64,000 bases of DNA, taken from positions 29,636,352-29,700,351 of the forward strand of contig CM066728.1 of assembly GCA_033961575.1 (NCBI GenBank), given 5' to 3'. The position numbers were made by a program, and so were the translations under genes. This stretch comes from Aselliscus stoliczkanus. Taxonomy: Eukaryota > Chordata > Mammalia > Chiroptera > Hipposideridae. The notes below the pieces were generated by a model that had not been told where the DNA came from, searched no databases, and saw only the letters and a program-made list of their open reading frames with translations. Position 1 is the stretch's first letter. The number at the start of each line of letters is the position of its first letter. Positions 51,545 to 62,712 of this stretch are shown here, in pieces.

Positions 51545-52934
51545 TATTTAAAGTGTACATTGTGGTGATTTGATATACATATACATTCTGAAAGAATTCC
51601 CCCCATCTAATTAATTAGCACATCTACCACGTCACATATTTATTTTATTTTATTTTTTTAGATTTCACATATGAATGATATCATACAATATTTGTCTTTC
51701 TTTGCCTGGTTTATTTCACTTAACATAATATCTTCAAGTTCCATCCATGTTGCTGCAAATGGCAGAATATCCTTGTTTAACATGGCTGAATAATATCCTG
51801 ATATATATATACATATATATATATATCTCCATATATATGGATAAAGAAGATATGGTATATTCATTCATTAATTGATGGACACTTAAATTGATGGACACTT
51901 AGATTGTTTCAGTATTTTGGCTATTGTGAGTAATGCTGCAGTGAATATGGAATGAACATAATCTCTTCAATATCTTATTTTTATATCCTGTGGATAAATA
52001 CCCAGAAGTGGGATTGCTGTATCATATGGTAGTTTTATTTTTGTATTTTTTGAAAAACCTCTATAGTGGCTAGTCCAATTACACTCCCATCAAGAGGGCA
52101 CAGGGGTTCCTTTTTCTCCACATCCTCCTCAACACTTGTTATCTCTTGTCTTTTTGATGATAGTCATTCTAACAGGAGTGAGGTGATATCTCAATGTTTT
52201 AATTTGCATTTCCCTGATGATTAGTGATGTTGAGCATCTTTTCACGTTCCTGTTGGCGATTTGTATGTCCTCTTTGGAAAAATATCTGTTCATCCTCTCT
52301 GCCCACTTTTTAATTTGTTTGATTGTTTTGCCATTGAGTTGTATGAGTTTTTAAATATATTTTGGATATTAATCCCTTATGAGATATATTATTTGGAAAT
52401 ATTTTTTCCATCTGATTGATTGCCTTTTCTTTTTGTTGATGTTTTTCTTTGCTGTGCAGAAGCTTTTTAGCTTGATGCAGTCCCACTTGTTTAATTTAAT
52501 TTTTCTTTCCTTTGTTTTTGGTGTCAAATCCAAAAAAATCATTGCCGAGACTGATGGAAAGGAGCCTGTCTCCTATGATTTGTCCTAGGAGTTTTATGAT
52601 TTCAGGCCTTATATTCAAGTCTTTAATCCATTTTCAGTTGATTTTTGTGTATGGTGTAAGATAGGCATTCAATTTCATTATTTTGTATGTGGCTGTCCAG
52701 TGTTCCCAACACAATTTATCGAAGAGACTGTCCTTTCTCCATTATGTATTCTTGGAATCTCTGTCAAAGATTAGTTGGCCATATAAGCATGGGTTTATAT
52801 ATGGGCTCGTGATTCTATTCTTTGGTCTGTGTATCTGTTTTTATGCCAGTACTGTACCATTTTGATTACTATAGTTTTATAACATAGTTTGAAATCAGAA
52901 AGTGTCATGCCTCCAGATTCATTAATATCTTAGG
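51545..52934 (-). mobile_element. L1 fragment (ORF2 C-terminal region)
   Basis: Minus-strand L1: the 3' end is near 51545 and ORF2 text extends to about 52934. A fragment at 51658-51864 encodes the typical ATWMELEDIMLSEINQAK stretch. It contains an AT repeat at about 51798-51830. Frames are broken and the copy is inactive. LTR B abuts it. Confidence 0.88.
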
Positions 52935-54065
52935 TGTTTGCAGGGAGCCAGCTCCAGCAAGTCCAGGGGTTCCCCTGGGGATGGCGTCGCTGAGGAAAAA
53001 GAAAGATGGAGACACCGGAAAGAGTTTCACAGGAGTGTCTCAATTTGTTATTACAGCATATCCTTTTTATAGGGACTCTTAACCAATATTCCAATCCCAA
53101 ATTATGTTTCACATAGTTTTGATGTTTTGTTCTTCTTAGGACTTTTACAGTCTTTACTTTTTTGTAACTGCTCTCTCCAGGGTACACTGTGACCTATTCT
53201 ATGTTTAAGGATTCACTTATCGTCTAAAGAGTGGTTACCATGACTACCTAGTCATTGTCCAAATTCCAGCAGCTAAATATAATTGCAAAACTCACAGGGC
53301 GCAGACTTGAGCTATTATTTACTTAAAAAACTAGCAGTGGCTGTGTTTAGGATAAAATTTATCTAAAGGGTATTCCTACGTGATTACAATATTTAGTAAT
53401 AAAAGGAAGTCTGAAACCTCTCTTATCCTATGGAGGACTAAATATTATTTTAACAGAGGGTAACATCTGTTTCTCAGTCAAAGCTTCAATATCCGTTGCT
53501 ACAGCAATGCACAAGGCAAAGAATTAAAACAAGGCTGTTGATTAACATACCCCATGGTCAGTAAACTGTCTCTTATCAGAACTCTCATGGCTGAAAGACC
53601 TTGGTCTGCTGGTCTCCAAGGAGATTTTTCACAGCTGCCTAGGCAAGGACGAACGATAGCACCAGTTTCTCACAGAGGCTGTCTGTTTCTCACAGACAGG
53701 CTTTTTGGCCTATGTGGCCAGAGGCCTGAGTCCCAGTTTCCAAGGGGCTTGAGTCCCCTTTTACTCAGTCCTGGGGTCCCAAAGGGGGCTGTAGCCTGGC
53801 TTGGGTTGTCCCCTCTCTTAGGAGATCGTGCCCGTTATTGACTTACACAGCCAGCTCTCATTGGGGCACCACAGGGACTTCCATAAATGCAGTGAAAGTA
53901 CTGTCTCTTATAGGATCTGATGTGGAGGAAAGGCACATGGGTTCACAGAGACAGGAGATATTATATGACCAACCATAAGGCAGCACCCCAGACATCCAGT
54001 GCTGAGGGTGGATCTTTATTTCAATGAGGCCTTGTCAGACACTGGGGTGCTGTCGGCCCCCGGCA
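52935..54065 (-). mobile_element. Solo LTR B of an endogenous retrovirus
   Basis: An element of about 1.1 kb, minus orientation, TGCCGGGGGC at its 5' end. It shares long collinear blocks with LTR A: TTCTCAGTCAAAGCTTCA, GCTTGGGTTGTC and ATAAGGCAGCACCCC. The 3' third differs from LTR A. GGTGT lies at both edges (52933-52937 and 54066-54070), a candidate target duplication. No internal retroviral genes are present. Confidence 0.75.
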
Positions 54066-54194
54066 GGTGTTCTTTATTTTCTGAGGCTATATCTGTTTAT
54101 CTTTAAGGTACAATTTTGAATAGGTAATATGTGATTCCTCAATACAGGCATTGGTGTAGTTACGTAATCTGTCCAAGTGATTAGTGATGCTTTT

Positions 54195-54654
54195 TTTTTT
54201 TTTTTTGCAGCAGGTGGGGGGTGAGATTTGGGGAGAGGAGAACAGCATTGGGGAATTGGGGAAGGGGAACAGACAAGTTGCTGTCCTTTTCTTTGTTGTT
54301 CTTCTTTAGTCTAGTTGTGGATGACGTCATTTCACTGACCCAATGGTATTATGATCATTGCACTCTCTCCGTTCATTGGATGCCCGTTCATGGCAGCTCA
54401 CATCAGCTGCCAGCTGCTCACACTGGCTGCCAGCCACTCATGATAGCTCACGGCAGCCCACTGCAGCAGGGGCTGCAGCCTATGCCGTGGCCGGCAATTC
54501 ACTGCAGCCCAGCTCCAGGTCGAACTGTTGTTCACCATCTTAGCTATAGAGAGGTTAGCGTTACTGGCCCTCATGTGGGATCCCAACCGGGGCCCTGCTG
54601 CTCAGAGCTGATATCACAAGCCAACTCTTAACCAACGCGCCACTCTGCTGGCCC
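54195..54654 (-). mobile_element. tRNA-derived SINE, long form (older subtype)
   Basis: An older-subtype copy with ACCATCTTAGCTATAG and CTGCTGCTCAGAGCTG. Its 3' part is rearranged (GCAGCAGGTGGGGGGTG instead of the AAAGATTTTATT end). Duplication TAGTGATGCTTTT / TAGCGATGCTTTT at 54182-54194 and 54655-54667. Confidence 0.94.
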
Positions 54655-54739
54655 TAGCGATGCTTTTCTCCTGATTTCACCCACAGTGTTCACAATTTTT
54701 ATTTATTTTATTTTATGCCATGTCAGATTCTGCTGCTGT

Positions 54740-54741
<2 letters not shown>

Positions 54742-54779
<38 letters not shown>
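54742..54779. repeat. (CA)n microsatellite
   Basis: Nineteen CA units between two long-form SINEs. Confidence 0.98.
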
Positions 54780-54780
<1 letters not shown>

Positions 54781-54818
54781 ATATCTTAACAAATTTAAAT
54801 CTAAAACTCTTCATTTTA

Positions 54819-55277
54819 TTTTATTTTATTTTATTAAAAGATTTTATTGGGGAATTGGGGGAGGGGAGCAGCATCGGGGAATCTGGGAAGGGTAACAGAC
54901 AAGTTGCTGTCTTTTTGTTCTTCAGTCTAGTTGCGGGGACATTGCTTTACTGGCCCATGTTGGTATCTTCATTGCTCTCTTCCCAGATGAGGCAGATCGG
55001 TCACTGACTTCTGGAATGTCACTCACCGCAGCTATTGGCAGCTCACGCTGGCTGCCAGCCGCTCACGCTGGCTGCCGGCCACTCACTGTAGCCTATGGCA
55101 GCCCACTGCAGCAGGGGCTGCAGCCTACACCGTTGCCAGGGCTCACACAGCCCAGCTCCAGGTGGAACTGTTTTTAGCTGTAGAGGGCAGTGTCACTGGC
55201 CCTCATATGTGAGGTCTAAACTGGGGCCGCTGGCATCCCAAACCAGCTCTTAATCATTTCGTCACTCGGCCAGCCCT
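54819..55277 (-). mobile_element. tRNA-derived SINE, long form
   Basis: A full minus-strand copy with two perfect neighbouring GCTCACGCTGGCTGCC units and an AAAGATTTTATTGGGG end. Duplication AAACTCTTCATTTTA / AAACTCTTTATTTTA at 54804-54818 and 55279-55293. Confidence 0.96.
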
Positions 55278-55769
55278 GAAACTCTTTATTTTAAGCAGAG
55301 CTTTCTATCTAAGCACACATTTGGTATATTTTATTTTCTAAGGGAAATTCATTGTCCTTCATAATCTTCTACTATTTGTTAAATTGTAAAATAGAATTAA
55401 AGTACTTAAGCATGTTGCTTAGCATAATGTCAATTTAAACTGCAATGGAATCTAATTCTAACTTTACTAATTAAAATTTGTAATATTTGAGTTGTTTAAA
55501 ACAATCAAACTGGAAAATATTTAACCTATTTTAAAGAACTTTAAATAATGTTTCAAATAACTTTTTTTTCTTATTATAAGGTAAAACAATGTCATTGTAG
55601 GAAATATAGAAAACACATGAAAGTAAAAGAAGAAAATAAAAATCACCTGTATTCATATCACTCGGATATAATATCATTACTTACATTTTACAATGTTTCC
55701 TTCAGTTTCCAGTCATGCATTTAATGTATATTTTAATTTTGTTAGTATACTAGGATATACTAATAATGG

Positions 55770-56015
55770 ACAGTATTTATTGACTACGTATTATGAGCTA
55801 GCACCATGCTAAGTATTTTACATATATTACCTAATTTAATCATCACCAGCACCTTATAAAAGTAGATACCATCATTATTCTCATTTTATCAATAAGGAAA
55901 TTGAGGTTGAGAAAGGTTTAGTAACTCATTCAAGGTCATGCATTTGGAATGTGTCTGAGCCCACTCTGGGATGTAGGCTCATCTGACTACAAAGCCTAAA
56001 GCCCATACGTATTAT
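55770..56015 (-). mobile_element. MIR element
   Basis: TTATGAGCTAGCACCATGCT, ATTCTCATTTTATCAATAAG, then AGTAACTCATTCAAGGTCAT: a nearly full-length MIR in reverse orientation. Confidence 0.85.
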
Positions 56016-56478
56016 CTACCTTTACCCTGTTCTTTCTGTCATTAGATGGTGTGAATTTCCCCGTATCATTAAGTATTCTTCATAAAATGATTTTAAGGCC
56101 TGTAAAGTGGTCTGTTTTGTCAGGAACACCATAATTATTTTAGTAATGGCACTTTGGACTTTTAGGTTGCTTCTAACTTTGACTGCGAGGACCAGTCGTG
56201 AGTCATCTCAGCAGCCCCAGCATCTAGCAAAGTGTCAGCACCTTTTTTCAGGCTCAAAATGTCCACTGAATGATTAGTTGGAGAGAGGAAAAGGAAATTC
56301 ATCTAAGGTAAATGACATAAAAGGTGGAAGACAGGCAGAAATGAAAATGACATGTTTGTAGGAAAGTGAAGGAAGAATCCTACTCAACTGGAACAGAGAG
56401 GATGAATATTAGAGGGTTTGGTTTTCATTAGACTCTGTGACTTGTAAAGAACAGAAACTCATTCAGATCAACTTTCTT

Positions 56479-56591
56479 TCTTTCTTTTTTTTTTTTTGAG
56501 GGCAGTGTTACTGGCCCTCATATGTGGGATCGGAACTGGAGCCGCTGGCTTCCCAAGCCAGCTCTTAACCACCGTGCCACTCAGCCAGCCC
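56479..56591 (-). mobile_element. tRNA-derived SINE, short form
   Basis: Complete short copy with perfect 15-bp duplication CAGATCAACTTTCTT at 56464-56478 and 56592-56606. Confidence 0.97.
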
Positions 56592-56606
56592 CAGATCAAC
56601 TTTCTT

Positions 56607-59149
56607 AAGGTGATAATGATCAGTAAGGAAAATAGTGATACCACAGGAATTCAAGTCTAGAACTATTATGGGCTTCCTCTTAATATGCATTACTTTCTTT
56701 GTGACTGTTTCAGGGCATCTATATGCTTCTCTGCCAATTTCCAACTGGTTTATATTCTCTTTACTCTTTTGGACTCATATATTTTCTTTATTCCATGGAT
56801 TAAGTCAACATTTCTGCTCACTCATGGCTCATTATTTGCCCATCTGTCCCTTCTATCTCATGACTTGAGTTTGCTCCCAGAGCTAAATTGAAAGGCTCAA
56901 AGGTCGATATAATGAGGATAGTGGTTCTGGGAATAATGTTGGAAGGAGAAGATAGGTGTGAAGATTAGCTCTTCATTAGCTCTTAACTTCAGTCACAATA
57001 GACAAGAAACAATTCTGTGTCCCTTTGAACATGCTGTTCCCTCTGCTTGAAAGATACAGCTTTAAAAGGTCACTCTTCTGTTCTCCCACAATCCCCTGTG
57101 TATACTTCTAGCATAATGCCTAGAATTCCTCATTGCAATTATCTGTTTACTCTGTCATGACTATATATTGGGTTGTTGGAAAAGTCATGACACATTTTTG
57201 CAACGAAAAACAGAAAAAATACATCATGACTTTTCCGACAACCTAATAATAAATTTTTCAACAGCAAGGAGAAATGAACAAATGAGTGAATACCTTAGTC
57301 AAAATTTATTTACATTTATTTTACACTAGCACCCATTTATTCACTCATATCATAATTTATTAAGTACCTGTGCCAATTTATAAGGGAGGCACAGGTAAAT
57401 AGGTTGTAAGAGTGGATAGGTCTTACTTTACCCATGGGTAGATTCGCAAACTATCAACAGCTAGTACAAAAGCTCTCGCAATGCCTCATATTACTATATT
57501 GGTAGACAAAAGAACCCTTTAAGCTTCCAAGAGTAGGGAAAAAGAGGAAAAAACAAAAATAATATGACCAGCAGTGGTAAAGAGTTATTCCGCACCTAAA
57601 ATGCTGAAGACAGCTTGGCCAACCAGACTTGATCATGGTGGCACCTCTTGTATTCCTCATAGGCGGACCTGCAGAGGGGATTCAGAGCCCAGTAAACATT
57701 TTGCTACCTGCCTCCTGTGTGATACACTTCTTTAAGGACAAGGTAATGATTTCTCAATGTTCTATAAACTGGCAGAATAATGAACACCTGACTGGCATCT
57801 TATCGTGTTCCTTGTGCTTTTCCTATAGCAACGAAGGAGTCAGCCCAAACATGTTTTTTTTTTTTTTTTTTTTTAAATTGTAGAATAGTCTTGAGATAGA
57901 AGTATTTCCTGAATAACTTTACAGGACAAAAATAAAGAAAAGGATACATGGTTCTCTTAATCATGTTGTTACCTTCTTAACTTTGATTTTATTTTCCAAA
58001 TGTTTTGCCCCTACTAGAAAGAAGGCATGTAAGATATTACATGATGTTCAGCGCATTGCATGGCATGGAGATCAAAACAAAACAAAACAAAAACAACAGC
58101 TGTGGGACCTAGACTGTACCTTCTAGGAATGTACAATGTACTCATTTCAATGGTATCATTAAAGAGTGAGGTTTTTCTATTTTTCACTTTGTCTTCTTCG
58201 GCATGTTGGTTCTTGCCCTGAGGCTTGTCCTCATATGACTGGCTACAAGCTGATATAAGATGGTATGTCATCAAATTGAAGAAGAGGAATCATTTTCTTC
58301 CATGGGTCTATTATTATCAGCTAGGAGAAACTTCTGCTGGACAGCCCCTAATAGACTGCCTGTCATGTCTCATTGGCCCAAATTGCTTCACATGCCCACA
58401 CCTAAACTAGTTATCAGCAAGGGGAATTGATGTCAATAATTGGCACCAGTCAAGATCTTTGGGGTTGGACAGGGGTCTAGCCTCCCTTAAGTCACAGGCT
58501 ACCCTAGACCTGAGCAAGCAGGGGTTCTCTTAGCAAGGAACAAATCTGGGATATGGGCTGTAGAGAAGGATGGCTATGTAGAGAAAGATGGCCTAGGGAA
58601 TCAATAGGGCTTGCTACTGAAGTCTACAGCAGAGCAAAACAAACACACAAACTCAAAAAGCACAGTGGCCTGGAGGGCAGATAGCCCCACATGTATTATC
58701 ATTCTGAAAGATTTATCATGTGGCTGCCTGGGGTGGTGAGCAGGACATAAGCTTTCAAGACAGGCCTGGTCGCTTAGCAGTGATTTAATATTAGAGAAAT
58801 TAACTTTGCTGTAATTCAACTTCCTCCTTTATAAGATTGGGATAACAGTGCCTACTTCTAAGAGCTATTATGAGAAATAAATCCTATGGTGGACATAAAT
58901 TGCCTAGAACACTATAGGCATTTGAGTGTATATTCCTTTCCCCATCTATTGAAATTATAATAATTCATAATGATGATTCCAAATCATTAATGAAATGTTA
59001 AATTGTATTCTGTATTTTCTGTTTGAAAGCAGATATTTAATATGTATTAGAAATATTTTTTGTCAAATCTGATTAAATTAAGAGATTTTAGGATCATAAA
59101 ATATAAGCACTCAGTTATCCAGATGCCCAGAATGGCTCATTAATAATAA
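56607..59149. other. Intergenic, mostly unrecognised
   Basis: Contains the MITE at 57168-57246, an L2/MIR-like stretch around it, a T-run at 57857-57874, and a MIR at about 58815-58915 (CTTCCTCCTTTATAAGATTG). No gene recognised. Confidence 0.45.
57168..57246. mobile_element. Palindromic mariner-type MITE, copy 3
   Basis: A 79-bp copy with arms TTGGGTTGTTGGAAAAGTCA and, inverted, TTAGGTTGTCGGAAAAGTCA, between TA dinucleotides (57166-57167, 57247-57248). Confidence 0.92.
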
Positions 59150-59890
59150 TAACGGCCAATCTTTGAGAACTTACTATTTCTAGGTACATTATATACATTT
59201 TCTCATTCATTTTGTTGTTGTTGTTGTTGTTGTTGTTTTGACTGGGGGTGGGAATGTGCTGTTGGTATCAGTGGATAAAGTTTAAGGATTCTGCTAAACA
59301 TCCTATAATGCACAAGACAGCTCCACACAACAACATACCTCAAATTTTACTATAATGCTATCTGTAGGCCTTATTATCCTTATTTTTTTTATTATTTTTT
59401 TTTTTTTTTGTTCTTCAGTTTAGTTGCGGGGGATGTTGCTTCGCTGTTGGTATAGTCATTTCATTGCGCTCTTCCCGGATGAGGCAGTTCGGTTGCTGGC
59501 CTCTGGATGTCGCTCACCGCGGCTATTGGCAGCTCACGCTTGGCTGCCAGCCGCTCACGCTGGCTGCGGGCCACTCACTGTAGCCTATGGCAGCCCACTG
59601 CAGCAGGGGCTGCAGCCCACACCATCACCGGGGCTCGCACAGCCCAGCTCCAGGTGGAGCTGTTGTTAGCTGTAGAGGGCAGTGTCACTGGCCCTCATGT
59701 GGGATCCGAACCGGGGCCGCTGGCATCCCAAAACCAGCGCTTAACCAATGCGCCACTCGGCCGGCCCTATTATCCTTATTTTATAAATGAGAATATTGAA
59801 CTTCCAAGAGGTTGAGAAGCCTAAGATCACATAGCTAGTAAGTAGAGTACCTAATATCTGATTCAAAAGTTCATGTTCTTTCAACTATAG
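59150..59890 (-). mobile_element. MIR and MER20-like remnants around a SINE
   Basis: A MIR piece (59150-59210) is followed by (TTG)n. Then comes a MER20-like hAT piece (59237-59365: TTCTGCTAAACATCCTATAA, TGCACAAGACAGCTCCACAC). After the SINE comes more MIR (59783-59890: TTATAAATGAGAATATTGAA, AGATCACATAGCTAGTAAG). Confidence 0.7.
59387..59767 (-). mobile_element. tRNA-derived SINE, long form with shortened 3' end
   Basis: Head and body are nearly identical to the copy at 12546-13002, including the same GTTGGTAT junction. The A-tail follows directly after the AACTAAACTGAAGAAC segment, so the last 70 bp or so, including AATAAAATCTT, are missing. Duplication TATTATCCTTATTTT at 59372-59386 and 59768-59782 shows that this is how it inserted. 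Confidence 0.96.
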
Positions 59891-61842
59891 AGCATTGCCT
59901 GAATAGCGTGAGAGTATGTCAATAAAAGTGTTATTAAAGGTTTATATGATCCATTTACAATATCTACAAAAAATATAAGGTAGTTTGGAACAAATCATTA
60001 AAAATGTTAATAAGTACTTTAAGGAGGGAAAAATATTGAAAGATATTAAAGGAGATTTAAATAAATTAAACCAAATTAAATATACAATGTTCTTGCATAG
60101 TTAGTGTAATGCTGTATTGTTTGAGAATACTGAATTCTTCTAAAAAAAAAAACAAATGAGATCAATGAAACATTTAAATGCATTCAGTATATAGATAAGG
60201 AGTTAGTATGTAGCACATGTATGTGTAAAATGGAAAGGGAAGGAAGGACAAAGAGATACTTAATATTCATGAAGCACTAAAAAAAGCAAATATTCATGAT
60301 ATACTAAATATGTAAGAGACACTTAATATTCAGGATACACTAAATATGCATAGTATATGAAAGCACTCAATATTCATGAGGCCTTAGTTCAACCACCCAA
60401 TTTTACAACCCATTCTGGCTCCATGTGTCCTCTACCCAATAAATACACAAAAAAGTCAAGATTGTTCAGCAGGCTAATTGAAAAGCTACTGCTGAGACCA
60501 AGTATACTTTTCCCTGAGTTTCTCCAATGGGGCAATTATGTGTCATTGGTTTAGGACACCTTCTGTCTGGGCTGCTTTGCTCGAACCACAAGCCTGGCCC
60601 TGGAAACCACACCATGAGTGGGAAGGTTCATGTGGTGCAGACAGAGAACAGGAGCTAGGTACTGTGGGCCTTCCACACAGCTTGGACCCTGTGCCAAGTG
60701 TGCTAACTGACCCCTCCTTTTCCCCTGTTTCTCACTGTGTGTTTTAAAGTGATTCAATAAACCAAGTTATTTGAACACTTTAATTTAGCCATAAGCCTTT
60801 CTGTTCTATGATGTTTGGAATAACTTGCCTGGTAGTATTCTTAGAGGCTACCATGGCATCAAGGTAATTTCTCACATGAAAGGAAGATTCATTGTATGAA
60901 AAAGTCAATAGATTCAATGACATTTCAATCAAAACCTCAATATAACCTTTTGGTTGTAACTGACAAGCTCATTCTAACATGTATATCATGTAGAAGAGCA
61001 AAGGTCCAAGATCAGCCAAGACATTCCTGAGGAAGAAGGGAAAAAAGAAAAATGGGTATTAATGGAAGCAATTGTCCCATCATATAATAGGACTTATGAT
61101 ATAGCTATATTTTTATTTTATACCTTTGTTATATGGTAATAAATTTACCATTATATTGAATTTTAGCAAAAAAATACTCAAAACGTACTAAGTGGCATCA
61201 ATTACATTTAAGTATAGATAAATTAGAATCTAATGGCATTGATGACATGAAAAATTTACTACAAAATGTTACACAACATGGCACATAAAATACTTTTTGT
61301 TGTTGATAGTGCAAGCCACAGGAAAACATATCCGAATGTCTCAGCAAAAGAGTTAAGACCATATAGAATGCGCATGTGGATAATTATACCAATGGAATGT
61401 GTTCCACATACATAGCAGTATGTGGGAACTATGTTGCAATTGTCTAATGGTGCAAAACAGATGGATTCAATATTTGCTTGCAGTGGTGACACTTTGAGGA
61501 GAAAAGTGGCAGGTGCTTTGGGTAACAGCAAAGGCAGATTACATTGTCTTGATCAGCTGAAGCAGTAGTCTGAAAAGTGATGGATACTATTATGCACACA
61601 GAGTGCAAAAGAGTCACTCCCTGGTGACCCCCCAAACAATCTGGGAACACTTCAAGGAGCTGGAGTTCTTACAGAGTTGTTAGAGCCAAAATTAGAAAAA
61701 CACTGCTGTTGGACTATAACTCTCTTTTAGTCCCAGGCTGAGGAGGATGAGATTGTTTGGACTATGTAAATTTTTATGTTTTATGTTTTTCAAAGGTCTT
61801 TTAATATGAGGAGGGTGTTTTACATAATTCTTGTAATATGCT
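59891..61842. other. Intergenic, unrecognised
   Basis: Holds a cluster of TATTCAT-containing repeats (60261-60380) and a GC-richer stretch 60350-60780 that ends in AATAAACC. No gene recognised. The stretch 61250-61690 is of normal composition and unidentified. Confidence 0.4.
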
Positions 61843-62712
61843 GTTATGGGTTGAATTCTGTTCACCTTAAAAGATGTTGAAGTCTTGGGCCGGCCGAGTG
61901 GCACATTAGTTAAGAGCTGGTTTTGGGATGCCAGCAGTTCGGATCCCACATATGAGGGCCAGTGACACTGCCCTCTACAGCTAACAACAGCTCCACCTGG
62001 AGCTGGGCTGTGTGAGCCCTGGGGACAGTGTAGGCTGCAATCCCTGCTGCATTGGGCTGCCATAGGCTACAGTGAGTGGCCAGCAGCCAGCGAGAGTGGC
62101 TGGCAGCCAGCGTGAGCTGCCAGTAGCCGCGGTGAGAGACCATCCAGAGGCCGGCTACCAATCTGCCTCATCCAGGAAGAGTGCAATGACGACACCACTA
62201 TGGGTCAGTGAAGCAACATCCTCCGCAACTAGACTGAAGAACAAAAAGACAGCAACTTGTCTGTTCCCCTTCCCCGATTCCCCAATGCTGTTCCCCTCCC
62301 CCAGTTCCCCAATAAAATCTTAAAAAAAAAAAAGATGTTGAAGTCTTAATCCTCAACATCTGTGAATACGATCTTACTTGGAAATAGGGCCTTTGTAGAT
62401 GATCAAGTTAAATGGAGGTCAATAGGATCCAATCTAATCCAATGTGGCCTCGTAAAAAGGGGAAATTTGGACAGAGACAGAGAGAGAGAGAATGACAGGT
62501 GAAGGGCGGAATTATGCTCCCACAATCCGAAGAACCACTGGAAGCCCAGGGAGAGTCCTGGCACAGATCTTTTCCTAGTGCTTTCAGAGGGGACATGGCT
62601 CAGCCGACACTTTGGATCAGGTTTGTGGACCCTGAACTATGAGACAATACATTTTTGTTGTTTGAGGCACTCAGTTTGTGGTACTTTGTTATGGCCTAGG
62701 AAACTGATATAT
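61843..62712 (+). mobile_element. MaLR LTR (MST/MLT1-type) split by a SINE
   Basis: It starts TGTTATGGGTTGAATTCTG and continues after the SINE with TTGGAAATAGGGCCTTTG, GTCAATAGGATCCAATCTAA, ACTATGAGACAATACATTT and TTGTGGTACTTTGTTATGG. This is the standard layout of mammalian MaLR LTRs, sense strand plus. Confidence 0.88.
61887..62329 (+). mobile_element. tRNA-derived SINE, long form, nested in MaLR LTR
   Basis: A near-complete copy with two internal units and an AATAAAATCTT end. It is flanked by an 18-bp perfect duplication AAAAGATGTTGAAGTCTT at 61869-61886 and 62330-62347, which is LTR sequence. Confidence 0.98.

Noticed and set aside
45506..54065. A single provirus with LTR A and LTR B as its ends
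   Set aside because: The DNA between them is L1, SINEs and old repeats without gag, pol or env similarity, and LTR A sits inside an L1M that continues on both sides.
60538..60747. DTWD2 or another neighbouring gene exon
   Set aside because: I searched by eye for the gene expected upstream of DMXL1; no stretch here translates into a recognisable domain with splice sites, and the expected distance exceeds the window.
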